A stretch of DNA of 57,347 bases from Saccharibacillus sp. JS10 (GCF_024436065.1 NZ_JANFNS010000009.1:1-57347), one strand, 5' to 3'; positions 29,018-40,525 are shown, numbered from the stretch's first letter. The notes: a model not told the origin generated them from the sequence alone. Made by a program: numbers and translations.

Positions 29018-32000
29018 TTATTCGGTCGTTACAGGCTCCATCGATTCTTCTCCGTTATCTGCGCCTTCCGGCTCTTCAAAGCGGACATTACGGTAACGAC
29101 TCATACCTGTACCGGCAGGAATCAGTTTACCGATCAAGACGTTTTCTTTCAAGCCCAGCAATTGGTCGACTTTACCCTTGATTGCTGCGTCTGTAAGAAC
29201 GCGCGTTGTTTCTTGGAACGATGCAGCTGACAAGAACGAATCAGTTTCCAAAGATGCTTTTGTGATACCGAGCAGGATTGGTTTAGCAACCGCTGGATCT
29301 TTACCACTCAAGATGACATCTTTGTTCGCTTTTTCGTATTCGTGAATTTCCACGAACGATCCTGGCAACAACGTTGTTTCTCCGGCATCAACGATACGGA
29401 TTTTGCGAAGCATTTGACGAATCATAACTTCGACGTGTTTATCGTTGATTTCTACGCCTTGGTTCCGGTATACGCGCTGAACTTCCTGAAGGATATAGTT
29501 CTGCACGCCGCGGATACCTTTGATGCGCAGCATTTCTTTAGGGTCGATCGAACCATCTGTCAGTTCATCCCCAGCTTCAATCGTCATCCCTTCACGTACA
29601 CGTAAACGGGAACCGTAAGTGACGGAGTACGTTTTGCTTTCGGCTTCGCCTTCCACTTCGATCTCGCGACGGTCTTTCGCTTCGCGGATCTCTTTTACCA
29701 CGCCATCGATTTCACTGATCGTTGCTTGACCTTTAGGGTTACGAGCTTCGAACAATTCTTGGATACGCGGCAAACCTTGTGTGATGTCGTCGCCGGCAAC
29801 GCCGCCGGTATGGAACGTACGCATTGTAAGCTGTGTTCCTGGCTCACCGATCGATTGTGCAGCGATGATGCCGACTGCTTCACCAATCTCAACGTGTTTG
29901 CCTGTTGCAAGGTTTCGTCCGTAACATTTCTTACATACGCCATGACGAGCACGGCAGCTAAGTACAGAACGAATTTGCAGTTTTTCAACGCCAGCGTTTA
30001 CGATTTCTTCGGCTTTGTCAGACGTAATCAATTCATTGCGAGTCGCAATGATTTCTTTTGTCTCCGGATGACGTACTGTTTCGAAGCAGTAACGCCCTTC
30101 AATACGGTCATACAGGTCTTCGATAACCTCTTTACCGTCTTGAATCCGGCTAACCATAAAGCCTTTATCTGTTCCACAGTCGTCTTCGCGAACGATTACG
30201 TCTTGTGCTACGTCTACCAGACGACGAGTCAAGTAACCCGAATCGGCAGTACGAAGTGCTGTATCGGCAAGACCTTTACGCGCACCGTGCGTAGACAAGA
30301 AGTATTCGAGGACCGTCAGGCCTTCGCGGAAGTTCGACTTGATTGGGAGCTCGATGATGCGACCCGATGGGTTCGCCATCAGACCACGCATACCGCCCAG
30401 CTGGGTGATCTGCGATTTGTTACCGCGGGCTTTCGAATCGACCATCAACATGATGGAGTTATAACGATCCATCGATTTCATCAGAATATCACTGATTTGA
30501 TCTTTGGCGTGCGACCAGATTTCGATAACACGGTCATAACGTTCTTCGTTCGTAATCAGACCACGACGGTATTGGTTAGTAATAACTGCGACTTTTTTAT
30601 CGGATTCTTCCATCAGCGCTTTTTTCTCTGGTGGAACGACAACGTCAGACACAGCTACAGTTACACCCGAACGTGTCGAGTATGTGAAACCAAGCTGCTT
30701 GATTTCGTCAAGAATCATCGAAGTTTGAGTCGTTTGGTAAACCTCGAAGCAGCGTCCGATGATTTCACCCAGGTACTCTTTACCGATACCTTTTGTTTGT
30801 GGTGCATTCATGATGCGATCCGTAACATTTTCACCTTTTTCGTAGATGAAGAAGTCTTCCGCTACGCCGTTAAACAGGTTGGCACGGGTTGCGTCATTGA
30901 TATACGGGAAGCTTGCCGGGAAGATCTCGTTGAAGATAATCCGACCCACTGTCGTAATCAACATCGCGTTTTGTTGTTTTTCCGAGAAACTTGTTTTGTT
31001 CAAAGCTTTAACCGGAATCGCCACGCGAGCGTGGAGTTCGGCTTCATCGCGTTGGTACGCAGATACGGCTTCGTTCACATTACGGAAAATCATCCCTGCG
31101 CCTTTACCTTTGTTGTTATCCATCGTCAGATAGTAAGTTCCGAGAACCATATCCTGCGAAGGAGTAACAACCGGTTTACCGTCTTTAGGGTTCAAGATGT
31201 TACCCGATGCCAACATCAGAATGCGAGCTTCTGCTTGCGCTTCTGCGGACAACGGAACGTGTACCGCCATTTGGTCACCGTCGAAATCGGCGTTGTAAGC
31301 CGTACATACGAGTGGGTGAAGACGAATCGCTTTACCTTCGACCAAAATAGGTTCAAACGCTTGGATACCGAGACGGTGAAGCGTCGGGGCACGGTTCAAC
31401 AGAACTGGGTGCTCCTTAATCACTTCTTCAAGAACATCCCACACTTCGGCGCTTACGCGCTCGACTTTGCGTTTTGCACTCTTGATGTTGTGAGCAAGAC
31501 CTTTATTAACCAGCTCTTTCATCACGAAAGGTTTGAACAATTCGAGCGCCATTTCCTTCGGAAGACCACATTGGTACATCTTTAGGTTAGGACCTACGAC
31601 GATAACGGAACGACCGGAATAATCGACCCGTTTACCGAGCAAGTTCTGACGGAAACGTCCTTGTTTACCTTTCAACATATGGCTGAGCGATTTAAGCGGA
31701 CGGTTACCCGGACCTGTAACAGGACGACCGCGACGACCGTTGTCGATCAAAGCGTCTACCGCTTCTTGCAACATCCGTTTTTCGTTTTGGACAATGATAT
31801 CCGGCGCGCCCAGATCAAGCAGTCTTTTCAGACGGTTGTTCCGGTTGATTACGCGGCGATACAGATCGTTCAAGTCGGACGTCGCAAAACGACCGCCGTC
31901 GAGCTGTACCATCGGACGCAGTTCCGGTGGAATGACCGGAAGAACGTCAAGAATCATCCAGTCCGGGTTGTTACCCGAACTTTTGAATGCTTCGATGACT

Positions 32001-32632
32001 TCCAGGCGTTTGATCGCCCGGCTTCTGCGTTGTCCTTGCGTGGTACGAAGTTCCTCTTTGAGGAACTCCAATTCTTTGTCGATGTCCATATCTTGCAGAA
32101 GTTTTTTGACTGCTTCCGCACCCATGCCGGCGTGGAATCCGTAACCGTATTTTTCACGGTAGCTACGGTATTCTTTTTCCGACAACAGTTGTTTTCTTTC
32201 CAAAGGCGTTTCGCCTGGATCGGTTACAACATAAGATGCGAAGTAGATGACTTCTTCAAGGGAACGTGGCGACATGTCCAGTGCAAGACCCATACGGCTC
32301 GGAATACCTTTGAAGTACCAGATATGGGATACCGGAGCTGCAAGCTCGATATGGCCCATGCGTTCGCGGCGAACTTTCGCACGAGTAACTTCGACGCCGC
32401 AACGATCGCAGACAACGCCTTTATAACGTACTCGTTTGTATTTGCCGCAATGACATTCCCAGTCTTTCGTCGGTCCGAAGATCTTTTCGCAGAAAAGACC
32501 TTCTTTCTCCGGTTTGAGCGTACGATAGTTGATCGTTTCCGGCTTCTTAACTTCACCACGGGACCAAGAACGAATCTTGTCCGGGGAAGCGAGCCCGATC
32601 TTGATAAACTCGAAGTTGTTTACATCCAACAA
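29018..32632 (-). CDS. rpoC: DNA-directed RNA polymerase subunit beta-prime
   Basis: Beta-prime forms the clamp and half of the active site. The 1204-residue protein has the N-terminal zinc site [20 protein letters not shown] near 60-79, the catalytic Mg2+ motif [12 protein letters not shown] near 447-458, the bridge-helix and trigger-loop region ([19 protein letters not shown]) and a second zinc site with CKKCYGRNL. The length and lack of a large insertion match Bacillales. Translation starts at TTG 32632, giving [15 protein letters not shown] as in B. subtilis, behind GGGAGGG. It follows rpoB by 40 nt. Confidence 0.99.
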   Translation of the reverse strand: MLDVNNFEFIKIGLASPDKIRSWSRGEVKKPETINYRTLKPEKEGLFCEKIFGPTKDWECHCGKYKRVRYKGVVCDRCGVEVTRAKVRRERMGHIELAAPVSHIWYFKGIPSRMGLALDMSPRSLEEVIYFASYVVTDPGETPLERKQLLSEKEYRSYREKYGYGFHAGMGAEAVKKLLQDMDIDKELEFLKEELRTTQGQRRSRAIKRLEVIEAFKSSGNNPDWMILDVLPVIPPELRPMVQLDGGRFATSDLNDLYRRVINRNNRLKRLLDLGAPDIIVQNEKRMLQEAVDALIDNGRRGRPVTGPGNRPLKSLSHMLKGKQGRFRQNLLGKRVDYSGRSVIVVGPNLKMYQCGLPKEMALELFKPFVMKELVNKGLAHNIKSAKRKVERVSAEVWDVLEEVIKEHPVLLNRAPTLHRLGIQAFEPILVEGKAIRLHPLVCTAYNADFDGDQMAVHVPLSAEAQAEARILMLASGNILNPKDGKPVVTPSQDMVLGTYYLTMDNNKGKGAGMIFRNVNEAVSAYQRDEAELHARVAIPVKALNKTSFSEKQQNAMLITTVGRIIFNEIFPASFPYINDATRANLFNGVAEDFFIYEKGENVTDRIMNAPQTKGIGKEYLGEIIGRCFEVYQTTQTSMILDEIKQLGFTYSTRSGVTVAVSDVVVPPEKKALMEESDKKVAVITNQYRRGLITNEERYDRVIEIWSHAKDQISDILMKSMDRYNSIMLMVDSKARGNKSQITQLGGMRGLMANPSGRIIELPIKSNFREGLTVLEYFLSTHGARKGLADTALRTADSGYLTRRLVDVAQDVIVREDDCGTDKGFMVSRIQDGKEVIEDLYDRIEGRYCFETVRHPETKEIIATRNELITSDKAEEIVNAGVEKLQIRSVLSCRARHGVCKKCYGRNLATGKHVEIGEAVGIIAAQSIGEPGTQLTMRTFHTGGVAGDDITQGLPRIQELFEARNPKGQATISEIDGVVKEIREAKDRREIEVEGEAESKTYSVTYGSRLRVREGMTIEAGDELTDGSIDPKEMLRIKGIRGVQNYILQEVQRVYRNQGVEINDKHVEVMIRQMLRKIRIVDAGETTLLPGSFVEIHEYEKANKDVILSGKDPAVAKPILLGITKASLETDSFLSAASFQETTRVLTDAAIKGKVDQLLGLKENVLIGKLIPAGTGMSRYRNVRFEEPEGADNGEESMEPVTTE

Positions 32633-32672
32633 GGAGCAACCCTCCCTATATGCGGTTCCTGATTTTTAAAAC

Positions 32673-35600
32673 TTATTGTTCTGCGCTAACTTCTGAACCT
32701 TCAAGATTGAGACCCAGTTTGTCGCTGCCAGTTGGTTCTTCCTCGTCATCCAGTTCTTTCATTTCGATCTCGTTCTCGTCTTCGCCAAGAATCTTGACGT
32801 CCATGCCCAAGCTTTGCAGCTCTTTGATTAAGACTTTGAACGCTTCAGGAACGCCTGGTTCCGGAACGTTTTCACCTTTAACGATCGCTTCGTACGTTTT
32901 CACGCGGCCGACCACGTCATCGGATTTAACGGTCAAAATTTCTTGCAGGGTATAAGCGGCGCCGTAAGCTTCCAGTGCCCATACTTCCATCTCACCGAAA
33001 CGTTGTCCGCCGAACTGAGCTTTACCACCCAGCGGCTGTTGCGTAACGAGCGAGTAAGGACCTGTAGAACGGGCGTGGATCTTATCGTCAACCATGTGCG
33101 CCAATTTGATCATGTGCATGACGCCGACTGTAACTTCACGCTCGAAGCGTTCGCCAGTACGACCGTCGTAGAGCACGGTTTTACCGTTACGCTGCATGCC
33201 GGCTTCTTCCATCGTATCGAATACATCGTACTCGTTCGCTCCGTCAAATACCGGAGTCGCGACGTGAATACCGAGTCGTTGTGCAGCCATGCCCAAGTGA
33301 ACTTCCAAGATTTGTCCGATGTTCATCCGCGAAGGTACGCCCAGTGGGTTCAATACGATCTGAACTGGCGTGCCATCTGGCAAGAACGGCATATCTTCTT
33401 CTGGCATGATACGCGATACGACACCTTTGTTACCGTGACGTCCCGCCATCTTGTCGCCTTGGGAGATTTTACGTTTTTGTGCGATATAAACACGTACCAA
33501 TTGATTCACACCTGGAGGAAGCTCATCACCGTTTTCACGAGTGAATACTTTAACGTCGACTACGATGCCGTCTGTACCGTGTGGTACACGCAAGGAAGTA
33601 TCGCGCACTTCGCGAGCTTTCTCGCCGAAGATGGCATGAAGCAAACGTTCTTCCGCTGTCAGTTCGGTTACGCCCTTAGGTGTAACTTTACCCACCAGGA
33701 TGTCGCCAGCAGCGATTTCCGCGCCGATACGGATAATACCGCGATCGTCGAGGTTTTTCAGTGCTTCTTCGCCGACATTCGGAATATCGCGAGTGATTTC
33801 TTCAGGTCCCAGCTTCGTGTCACGTGCATCGGATTCGTATTCTTCGATATGGATCGAAGTGTATACATCTTCTTTAACAAGTTTTTCACTCAGCAAGATG
33901 GCATCCTCGTAGTTGTAACCTTCCCAAGTCATGAAGGCTACGACAACGTTGCGCCCAAGTGCCAATTCGCCCATTTCGGTCGAAGGGCCGTCCGCTAGGA
34001 TGTCGCCTTTTTTCACCCATTCGCCCGCACGTACGATTGGACGTTGGTTGATACACGTTCCTTGGTTAGAACGCATAAATTTGTGTAATTTATGAGTAAC
34101 CAAGTCGCCTTTGACTTCTTGGCCGTCAACCATTTCAACGCGACGAAGCGTAATTTCGCTAGCCGTCGAACGCTCGATGTAACCATCGTGTTTGGCAACG
34201 ATACATACACCGGAGTCTTTTGCCGACTTATGCTCCATTCCTGTACCGACAAGCGGTGCTTTAGGAATAAGCAAAGGTACAGCCTGACGCTGCATGTTCG
34301 ATCCCATCAGTGCGCGGTTGGAGTCATCGTTCTCAAGGAACGGAATGAGCGCCGTCGCGACGGATACGACCTGTTTTGGCGAAACGTCCATATAGTCGAC
34401 GCGATCACTCGGCATCGGCAGGATGTTGTCCGCCTGTTTGTTGTAACGAACGATTACCATGTCTTCCGCGAAAGAATCATCTTCGGTCAACTGGGCATTT
34501 GCCTGAGCGACTACGTAGTTGTCTTCTTCATCGGCTGTCAAGTAATCGATATGCTCGGTTACTTTGTTGGTCTTCGGATCGACGCGACGATAAGGCGCCT
34601 CGATGAAGCCATACTCGTTAATCCGCGCGAATGTAGACAAGGAGTTGATCAGACCGATGTTCGGTCCTTCCGGCGTCTCGATCGGGCACATTCTGCCATA
34701 GTGACTGGCGTGAACGTCTCGAACTTCGAAACCTGCGCGTTCGCGCGTCAAACCGCCGGGTCCGAGAGCGGACAGACGACGCTTGTGCGTGAGTTCGGCA
34801 AGTGGGTTTGTTTGGTCCATGAACTGGGAGAGCTGCGAGCTACCGAAGAACTCCTTAATCGATGCAATCACGGGACGAATGTTGATCAAAGCCTGAGGCG
34901 TGATCACGTTCGAATCCTGAATCGACATCCGTTCACGTACAACACGTTCCATACGGGACAAACCAATACGGAATTGGTTTTGCAACAATTCGCCTACAGA
35001 ACGCAGACGACGGTTACCCAGATGGTCAATATCGTCAGTGTCGCCGATACCGTGCAACAGATCGATGAAGTAGCTGACCGAAGCAAGAATATCTGCTGGT
35101 GTGATATTTTTAACCGATTTGTCAATTTGTCCATTGGCGATGATTTTAACAACTTTTCCATCTTCAATAGGAGAAAAGACATCAATCGATTGCATAGGAA
35201 TATCGTTAGCATCCAAAACGCCACCTGCAACATGATACGTTTTGACGCTGTTTTCGCTTTCCAAGTAAGGCAGAATTTCGTCAAGAAGACGACGGTCTAC
35301 CATTTGACCTGCTTCTGCAATGATCTCACCTGTTACAGTGTCGACCAAAGTTTCAGCAAGCTTTTGGTTGAACAAGCGGTTTTTGATATGAAGCTTTTTG
35401 TTGATCTTATAACGACCTACGTTTGCGAGATCGTATCTCTTTGGATCGAAGAAACGAGCAATCAGCAGGCTTCTTGCATTATCCAACGTAGGTGGTTCAC
35501 CCGGACGCAGACGCTCGTAGATTTCGATCAAAGCTTTCTCTGTCGAATCCGTGTTGTCTTTGTCTAATGTGTTGCGGATATACTCGTCGTTGCCGAGCAG

Positions 35601-36224
35601 ATCCAGAATTTCGGCATCGCTGCCGAAACCAAGCGCACGAAGCAATACCGTTACCGGAATTTTCCGAGTACGGTCGATTCGAACGTAAATGATGTCTTTC
35701 GCATCTGTTTCAAGCTCTAGCCATGCGCCGCGGTTCGGGATGACAGTCGCGCTGTATGCTTTCTTTCCATTTTTGTCTACTTTAGTATTGAAGTAAACAC
35801 TTGGAGAGCGAACCAACTGACTGACAATAACCCGTTCCGCACCGTTTATGATAAACGTTCCAGTTTCAGTCATCAGCGGGAAGTCACCCATAAATACTTC
35901 CTGCTCTTTGACTTCGCCCGTTTCTTTGTTAATCAGGCGGACTTTCACACGAAGTGGCGCCGCGTATGTTACGTCACGCTCTTTGGCATCGTCTGTCGTG
36001 TATTTCGGTTCCCCAAGGCTGTAATCGATAAATTCCAAAATCAGATTTCCTGTGAAATCCTGAATCGGCGAAATATCGTGGAACATTTCCCGAAGACCTT
36101 CCTCCAAGAACCATTCATAAGATTTTTGCTGAATCTCAATCAGATTCGGAACTTCGAGCACCTCATGAATCCGCGAATAACTCCGCCGAGTGCGTCGACC
36201 ATATCGAACAAGATGTCCCGTCAA
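32673..36224 (-). CDS. rpoB: DNA-directed RNA polymerase subunit beta
   Basis: Beta forms the other half of the polymerase active site. The 1183-residue product opens [19 protein letters not shown]. The rifampicin region near 455-488, with [24 protein letters not shown] and LSALGPGG, has the sensitive-type residues at the usual Gln, Asp, His and Ser positions. The conserved [13 protein letters not shown] segment near the C-terminal third is intact, and the C-terminal tail after residue 1150 is acidic and variable. The start codon is TTG 36224 behind GAGGGGTG, so both rpoB and rpoC use TTG. It has its own promoter and a leader of about 375 nt. Confidence 0.99.
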   Translation of the reverse strand: MTGHLVRYGRRTRRSYSRIHEVLEVPNLIEIQQKSYEWFLEEGLREMFHDISPIQDFTGNLILEFIDYSLGEPKYTTDDAKERDVTYAAPLRVKVRLINKETGEVKEQEVFMGDFPLMTETGTFIINGAERVIVSQLVRSPSVYFNTKVDKNGKKAYSATVIPNRGAWLELETDAKDIIYVRIDRTRKIPVTVLLRALGFGSDAEILDLLGNDEYIRNTLDKDNTDSTEKALIEIYERLRPGEPPTLDNARSLLIARFFDPKRYDLANVGRYKINKKLHIKNRLFNQKLAETLVDTVTGEIIAEAGQMVDRRLLDEILPYLESENSVKTYHVAGGVLDANDIPMQSIDVFSPIEDGKVVKIIANGQIDKSVKNITPADILASVSYFIDLLHGIGDTDDIDHLGNRRLRSVGELLQNQFRIGLSRMERVVRERMSIQDSNVITPQALINIRPVIASIKEFFGSSQLSQFMDQTNPLAELTHKRRLSALGPGGLTRERAGFEVRDVHASHYGRMCPIETPEGPNIGLINSLSTFARINEYGFIEAPYRRVDPKTNKVTEHIDYLTADEEDNYVVAQANAQLTEDDSFAEDMVIVRYNKQADNILPMPSDRVDYMDVSPKQVVSVATALIPFLENDDSNRALMGSNMQRQAVPLLIPKAPLVGTGMEHKSAKDSGVCIVAKHDGYIERSTASEITLRRVEMVDGQEVKGDLVTHKLHKFMRSNQGTCINQRPIVRAGEWVKKGDILADGPSTEMGELALGRNVVVAFMTWEGYNYEDAILLSEKLVKEDVYTSIHIEEYESDARDTKLGPEEITRDIPNVGEEALKNLDDRGIIRIGAEIAAGDILVGKVTPKGVTELTAEERLLHAIFGEKAREVRDTSLRVPHGTDGIVVDVKVFTRENGDELPPGVNQLVRVYIAQKRKISQGDKMAGRHGNKGVVSRIMPEEDMPFLPDGTPVQIVLNPLGVPSRMNIGQILEVHLGMAAQRLGIHVATPVFDGANEYDVFDTMEEAGMQRNGKTVLYDGRTGERFEREVTVGVMHMIKLAHMVDDKIHARSTGPYSLVTQQPLGGKAQFGGQRFGEMEVWALEAYGAAYTLQEILTVKSDDVVGRVKTYEAIVKGENVPEPGVPEAFKVLIKELQSLGMDVKILGEDENEIEMKELDDEEEPTGSDKLGLNLEGSEVSAEQ

Positions 36225-36599
36225 CTATACTCACCCCTCAATGTCTACTCAACTTTAAGCACTTTTACGATGAAAAGTACCGAGTTTAAAAATTCCATTG
36301 CAGCCCTTCCTTTGAATCACGTATAATGGTTCCAAAGCGGACATACCCCTTACATGCAGAAAAGCCCTTATCGAGTTTATTCGAAAAAAGAGCGGCGCAA
36401 GAAGAGGTGCAATCAACAAACTTCACAATATGAAACGTCGCTGCATGTCTTTCAACATGTCGTGAAAAACCCCAGAATAAAAGCGTAACTGCACATCAAA
36501 ATATGAAGCCCCAAACAAAACCGCCGTTCTTGTGCTGTTTTGTGGAGCTACTCAACATTTTAATATGCTAAAGCCACGTAGGGCATTCTATACTGACAT
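36225..36599 (-). promoter_or_regulatory. Long structured 5' leader of rpoB
   Basis: About 375 nt of untranslated RNA separate the predicted start site from rpoB. It contains an 8-bp hairpin close to the gene (GTACTTTT/AAAAGTGC, 36259-36280), a GACATG..CATGTC-type stem near 36440-36465 and two copies of the nonamer GTTGAGTAG (36245-36253 and 36548-36556), one at each end. No open reading frame with a binding site and no known riboswitch is recognised. It may host autogenous or stringent control of polymerase synthesis. Confidence 0.5.
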
Positions 36600-36605
36600 T
36601 TTATA

Positions 36606-36634
36606 ACTATAACATCTTCTAAAGGACAGGTCAA
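36606..36634 (-). promoter_or_regulatory. Promoter of rpoB-rpoC
   Basis: TTGACC (-35, 36629-36634) and TATAGT (-10, 36606-36611) with 17-nt spacing on the minus strand. It lies 41 nt after the stop of the methyltransferase gene. It allows rpoBC to be expressed independently of the rplJ-rplL unit. Confidence 0.8.
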
Positions 36635-36674
36635 CCTCTGTGTCGCCTTTGAATCAAAAAAGTTCAAAAGGTCT

Positions 36675-37274
36675 TTATAGAGCAGCTGTCGCTTTATAAA
36701 TGCGATAACCTTTATCTTTTGTTACTTCTTCGACTTGTTCAAACAACATTTCAAGCTTCGCTTTCGCCGAAGGCGCTCCCTGCTTTTTCTGAATCACAAT
36801 CCACAGTGAACCTCCCGGATTCAAGCACTCACTTGCCTGTTCGAACAATCGATGTACCGTTTCTTTTCCTGCACGGATAGGAGGATTAGTAATAATCACA
36901 TCAAACTTTTGATGCAATACCGATTCCAGCAAATCGCTTTTAAGCGCTTTGGCTTGCGAGATCCCGTTCGACGCTACATTTTCATTAGCCAGTTCGATCG
37001 CTCTTTCGTTGACATCCAGCATCGTGATCGACTTCGCGCCCATCAACCCTGCTGCAATCCCAATCGGCCCGTATCCACATCCAACATCCAATACCGAAGA
37101 CTGCTCTGGAATATCTAAAGCATCAATCAATACTCGACTTCCATAATCCAGACCTTCTTTGGAAAATACACCGGCATCCGTAACTAATCGAACCTTTTGC
37201 CCTCGCAGCTCAACTTCAATCGTTTTGCGGTCATGCTTAGCGGTAGGTCGATCCGTGTAGTAATGATCTGACAT
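36675..37274 (-). CDS. RsmC-like class I SAM-dependent methyltransferase
   Basis: This 199-residue protein has SAM-binding motif I VLDVGCGYGPIGIA near 64-77 and the catalytic motif NPPIR near 129-133, typical of guanine-N2 rRNA methyltransferases of the RsmC/RlmG family. B. subtilis YbxB occupies the same site between rplL and rpoB; its substrate is not firmly established, with 16S rRNA a likely target. It lacks the duplicated N-terminal domain of E. coli RsmC. The start is ATG 37274 (MSDHYYTDRPTAKHD) behind AAGGGG. It lies beyond a hairpin that follows rplL, so it is probably expressed by readthrough at a reduced level. Confidence 0.88.
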   Translation of the reverse strand: MSDHYYTDRPTAKHDRKTIEVELRGQKVRLVTDAGVFSKEGLDYGSRVLIDALDIPEQSSVLDVGCGYGPIGIAAGLMGAKSITMLDVNERAIELANENVASNGISQAKALKSDLLESVLHQKFDVIITNPPIRAGKETVHRLFEQASECLNPGGSLWIVIQKKQGAPSAKAKLEMLFEQVEEVTKDKGYRIYKATAAL

Positions 37275-37350
37275 TTGCTTCAACCCCTTTTTCGTTGATC
37301 GAAGACTTACGCACTTTTCCCGACTGTTCGAGATCCGTACCAAATACAAG

Positions 37351-37385
37351 AAAAGACCCCCGAAGCAGGATAACTTCGAGGGTCT
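37351..37385 (-). terminator. Hairpin terminator after rplL
   Basis: AGACCCTCGAAG pairs with CTTCGGGGGTCT and is followed by TTTTC on the minus strand. It lies 28 nt after the rplL stop and would reduce expression of the downstream methyltransferase gene relative to the abundant L7/L12. Confidence 0.8.
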
Positions 37386-37413
37386 GCCCTGTAGTACTCT
37401 TATTGAAAAGAGA

Positions 37414-37773
37414 TTACTTAACTTCTACGGAAGCGCCAGCTTCTTCAAGCTTAGCTTTTACTGCTTCTGCATCTTCTTTAGAAGTTTTTTCTTTGATTGG
37501 TTTTGGAGCGTTGTCTACAACTTCTTTCGCTTCTTTCAGGCCAAGACCTGTAATTTCGCGAACAGCTTTGATAACGTTGATTTTCGAAGCGCCAGCGCTT
37601 GTCAAAATAACGTCGAACTCGGATTGCTCAGCTTCTACAGCTGCGCCGCCACCTGCTGCTGCTACTGGAGCTGCTGCAGTTACGCCGAATTCTTCTTCGA
37701 TTGCTTTAACCAGGTCGTTAAGTTCCAATACAGTCATGCCTTTGATGGCTTCAAGGATTTGCTCGTTGCTCAT
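37414..37773 (-). CDS. rplL: 50S ribosomal protein L7/L12
   Basis: L7/L12 forms the mobile stalk that recruits translational GTPases and is present in several copies per ribosome. The 119-residue product has the dimerising N-terminal helix domain (about 1-30), an Ala/Gly-rich hinge ([12 protein letters not shown], about 38-49) and the factor-binding C-terminal domain with [19 protein letters not shown]. The ATG at 37773 follows GGAGG. A 28-bp perfect palindrome lies in the gap after rplJ. Confidence 0.99.
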   Translation of the reverse strand: MSNEQILEAIKGMTVLELNDLVKAIEEEFGVTAAAPVAAAGGGAAVEAEQSEFDVILTSAGASKINVIKAVREITGLGLKEAKEVVDNAPKPIKEKTSKEDAEAVKAKLEEAGASVEVK

Positions 37774-37847
37774 GATTGAACCTCCATTTGGGTATGTGAG
37801 ATCAGCCGATTAAGGCTGTCAGTTTTGTGAAGCTGGGTGAAAAATTT

Positions 37848-37875
37848 CGAATATTCAAGCATGCTTGAATATTCG
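37848..37875. repeat. 28-bp perfect palindrome between rplJ and rplL
   Basis: CGAATATTCAAGCA is followed immediately by its own reverse complement, giving a perfect 28-bp palindrome 45 nt after the rplJ stop and 74 nt before the rplL start. In RNA it would be a very stable stem with no unpaired loop beyond the central bases. A second small stem (CAGCC/GGCTG) lies near 37804-37818. Confidence 0.9.
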
Positions 37876-37920
37876 GTCCCTCAAATCGCTTCAGCTCGCA
37901 TCCGCGATTTTTGGTACTTA

Positions 37921-38427
37921 TTAAGCGCTTTGTTGCTCGTCTTTGTCTGCAACTGCTTTGACTGCCAATGCGAAGTTGCGCATTGGAGCTTGAAGCACGC
38001 TGAGAAGCATCGACAGCAAACCTTCGCGTGAAGGCAGGGAAGCCAGTGCTTTCAGTTCGTCAGCACTTACTACGCGTCCTTCAACAACGCCGCCTTTAAG
38101 TTCCAGAGCGTCATTCGCTTTTGCGAAATCGTTCAGGATTTTAGCAGGCGCGACAGCGTCTTCTGTACCGAATGCAATTGCAGTCGGGCCAGTCAGAACA
38201 GCGTCGAGGTCGCTCAGTTCAGCAGCAGCTGTTGCGCGGCGAACCAACGAGTTTTTCAGAACTTGGAACTCGATGCCAGCTTCGCGAAGCTGTTTACGCA
38301 GCTCGGTAACTTGAGCAACGTTCAGACCACGATAGTCGACAACCACGGTCGATACGCTTTCGCGCAGTTTCCCAGCGATTACGTCTACCGACTCTTGTTT
38401 GGATTGAATCACTTTTGCGTTAGCCAA
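37921..38427 (-). CDS. rplJ: 50S ribosomal protein L10
   Basis: L10 anchors the L7/L12 dimers to the ribosome and represses its own operon by binding the leader RNA. The 168-residue product has the conserved [20 protein letters not shown] near 29-48. Translation starts at TTG 38427, exactly seven nt behind AGGAGGT, giving (M)[12 protein letters not shown]; any upstream extension lies in the leader. The L10-leader hairpins lie just upstream. Confidence 0.98.
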   Translation of the reverse strand: MANAKVIQSKQESVDVIAGKLRESVSTVVVDYRGLNVAQVTELRKQLREAGIEFQVLKNSLVRRATAAAELSDLDAVLTGPTAIAFGTEDAVAPAKILNDFAKANDALELKGGVVEGRVVSADELKALASLPSREGLLSMLLSVLQAPMRNFALAVKAVADKDEQQSA

Positions 38428-38545
38428 ATCGTACACCTCCTGTTGAATTGGAGTGAAACGCCGACTTCTCGCTACGGAGAATCCGGTCGCTCCCACTTTT
38501 TGCTACATTCAAGTCAAACTTAACGTGCAGCGTATGCAATAAGAA

Positions 38546-38694
38546 AAGCCTCCGTAGAAGACGGAGGCTTGACGAATCAGCAAAGCTGAAATTCTATCAC
38601 ACACCTCGGTAGGAAATTAAGCCCGAAAGCACCTACTGTCTACGGTAAGCATATTCAAATTTAGCAGACCGTTCAAAAGAACGGAATGAACAAC
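38546..38694 (-). ncRNA. L10 (rplJ) leader with attenuator
   Basis: The minus strand carries the L10-binding signature GGGCTTAATTTCCTACCGAG near 38608-38627. It is followed by the attenuator hairpin AAGCCTCCGT/ACGGAGGCTT (38546-38570) and TTTTCTT. This matches the Firmicute L10 leader in sequence and layout: excess L10 binds the leader and favours termination before rplJ-rplL. The rest of the gap to the rplJ start (38428-38545) shows no further gene. Confidence 0.85.
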
Positions 38695-38700
38695 TTCTAC

Positions 38701-38729
38701 AGCTTATCGAAAAAATTAACGAAAGTCAA
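38701..38729 (-). promoter_or_regulatory. Possible promoter of rplJ-rplL
   Basis: TTGACT (-35, 38724-38729) and TAAGCT (-10, 38701-38706), 17 nt apart on the minus strand, just after the rplA stop. The -10 is poor, but the position directly before the L10 leader is right. Readthrough from rplA is the alternative source of transcripts. Confidence 0.4.
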
Positions 38730-38736
38730 TCTTTTT

Positions 38737-39429
38737 TTATTTGTACGAAGTTGTGTTAACGCGAACGCTCGGTCCCATCGTTGCGGACACAGCTACGCCT
38801 TTCAGGTAAACGCCTTTTGCAGCGGCTGGTTTAGCACGGTTAAGTGCCTCCATCAGTGCTTTCAGGTTTTCGTTTAACTGATCCTCACTGAACGACGCTT
38901 TGCCGATCGGTGCATGGATTTGGCCTGCTTTGTCCAGACGGTATTCGATTTTACCAGCCTTGATTTCTTGAACGGCTTTAGTAACGTCGAAAGTAACTGT
39001 ACCTGCTTTAGGGTTAGGCATAAGGCCTTTACCACCGAGCAGACGACCCAGTTTACCGACTTCGCTCATCATATCAGGCGTTGCTACGCAGACATCAAAC
39101 TCGAACCAACCTTGTTGGATCTTGTTGATCATATCTTGATCGCCTACGAAGTCAGCTCCAGCAGCTTCCGCTTCTTTCGCTTTTTCGCCTTTTGCAAATA
39201 CCAATACGCGTTGTGTTTTACCTGTGCCGTGTGGCAAGACAACAACACCACGAACCGCTTGGTCTTGTTTACGTGGGTCTACGCCCAAACGTACTGCTGC
39301 TTCGACAGTTTCGTCAAATTTAGCTGTTGCAGTCTTTTTAACAAGACTTACAGCTTCAGCAGGCTCATAAGTTGCTTCGCCGTCAAACAGCTTAGCAGCT
39401 TCTACGTATTTTTTACCGTGTTTAGCCAT
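38737..39429 (-). CDS. rplA: 50S ribosomal protein L1
   Basis: L1 forms the mobile stalk that guides deacylated tRNA from the E site, and in many bacteria represses rplK-rplA translation. The 230-residue product begins [17 protein letters not shown] at ATG 39429 behind AAAGGAGG. It has [20 protein letters not shown] near 139-158 and the C-terminal GPSVRVNTT. It lies 89 nt after rplK. Confidence 0.98.
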   Translation of the reverse strand: MAKHGKKYVEAAKLFDGEATYEPAEAVSLVKKTATAKFDETVEAAVRLGVDPRKQDQAVRGVVVLPHGTGKTQRVLVFAKGEKAKEAEAAGADFVGDQDMINKIQQGWFEFDVCVATPDMMSEVGKLGRLLGGKGLMPNPKAGTVTFDVTKAVQEIKAGKIEYRLDKAGQIHAPIGKASFSEDQLNENLKALMEALNRAKPAAAKGVYLKGVAVSATMGPSVRVNTTSYK

Positions 39430-39518
39430 TGTGTATTCCTCCTTTGTGGTGTTAGCGGGTAACCCTCCCACATATGCCGCACCGCCTATAAGGCTCGGCT
39501 TTGGACGATGGTCAAGAA

Positions 39519-39944
39519 TTAGTCTTGAATCGTGATGCCCATACTACGAGCAGTACCTTCAACCATACGCATAGCAGACTCTACGTTTGCAGCGTTAAGG
39601 TCAGGCATTTTTTGTTCAGCGATTTGGCGAACCGTATCGCGGTTAACTGTTGCTACTTTCTTCTTGTTCGGTTCACCCGAACCTTTTTCGATCTTCGCAG
39701 CGACGCGCAGAAGAACTGCTGCCGGCGGAGTTTTCGTGATGAAAGTAAACGAACGGTCTTCAAATACAGAGATCTCAACTGGAATGATCAGACCTGCTTG
39801 ATCAGCTGTGCGAGCATTGAATTCTTTACAGAATGCCATGATGTTCACACCTGCTTGACCCAGTGCTGGACCTACTGGAGGCGCCGGGTTAGCTTTACCT
39901 GCTGGAATTTGAAGTTTCACCATTTTAATGACTTTCTTTGCCAT
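39519..39944 (-). CDS. rplK: 50S ribosomal protein L11
   Basis: L11 with 23S rRNA forms the GTPase-associated centre, the thiopeptide target and the trigger site for RelA-dependent (p)ppGpp synthesis. The 141-residue product has the N-terminal proline-rich segment [20 protein letters not shown] near 10-29, whose proline helix is intact. The ATG at 39944 follows AGGAGG and lies 23 nt after nusG. Confidence 0.99.
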   Translation of the reverse strand: MAKKVIKMVKLQIPAGKANPAPPVGPALGQAGVNIMAFCKEFNARTADQAGLIIPVEISVFEDRSFTFITKTPPAAVLLRVAAKIEKGSGEPNKKKVATVNRDTVRQIAEQKMPDLNAANVESAMRMVEGTARSMGITIQD

Positions 39945-39967
39945 TGAGAAACACCTCCTTGCGTTAA

Positions 39968-40501
39968 TTAAATCTTCTCGACTTGTGTGTAATCCAATTC
40001 AAGCGGTGTCTCACGCCCGAACATGTTGACGTGAACCTTAAGTTTACTTTTATCAAGCAGAATTTCTTCCACTGTTCCGACAAAGTTTGCAAAAGGACCC
40101 ACTTTGATGCGTACGGATTCCTTCAGATCGAATTCGATCTTCGGTTTCGGTTCATTCATGCCCATATGCTTCAGAATTTGTTCTACCTCTTCCGGAAGCA
40201 AAGCTGTCGGCTTAGAACCAGCACCCGTTGAACCTACGAATCCCGTTACTCCTGGTGTGTTGCGAACAACGTACCAAGAATCATCGGTTTGAACCATTTC
40301 GACCAAGACATATCCCGGATAGACCTTACGCATGACGGTTTTTTTCTTACCGTCTTTGTCGACCACTTCTTCTTCCATAGGAACAAGAACCCGGAAAATC
40401 TTGTCTTCCATGCCCATAGATTCTACGCGTTTTTCCAAATTGGCTTTGACTTTGTTCTCATACCCTGAATAGGTATGAACGACGTACCATCTTTTTTCCA
40501 T
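39968..40501 (-). CDS. nusG: Transcription termination/antitermination factor NusG
   Basis: NusG binds the beta-prime clamp helices, affects pausing and links transcription with translation. The 177-residue product has the N-terminal NGN domain ([20 protein letters not shown] at the start) and a C-terminal KOW domain with [14 protein letters not shown] near 132-145. It follows secE by 24 nt in the usual order. Confidence 0.98.
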   Translation of the reverse strand: MEKRWYVVHTYSGYENKVKANLEKRVESMGMEDKIFRVLVPMEEEVVDKDGKKKTVMRKVYPGYVLVEMVQTDDSWYVVRNTPGVTGFVGSTGAGSKPTALLPEEVEQILKHMGMNEPKPKIEFDLKESVRIKVGPFANFVGTVEEILLDKSKLKVHVNMFGRETPLELDYTQVEKI

Positions 40502-40525
40502 ATCAAGCCACCTACAGGCCTTTCC

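Noticed and set aside
29726-31585. A 619-codon open frame on the plus strand
   Set aside because: It is fully antisense to rpoC, whose protein is conserved throughout. Its translation is Phe/Arg/Cys-rich with no domain, as expected from the codon use of the sense gene.
34741-34860. Possible rifampicin-resistance change in RpoB
   Set aside because: The Gln, Asp, His and Ser positions of the resistance region carry the sensitive-type residues.
34092-35567. A 491-codon open frame on the plus strand
   Set aside because: Antisense shadow of the conserved rpoB sequence, with no ribosome binding site or recognisable motif.
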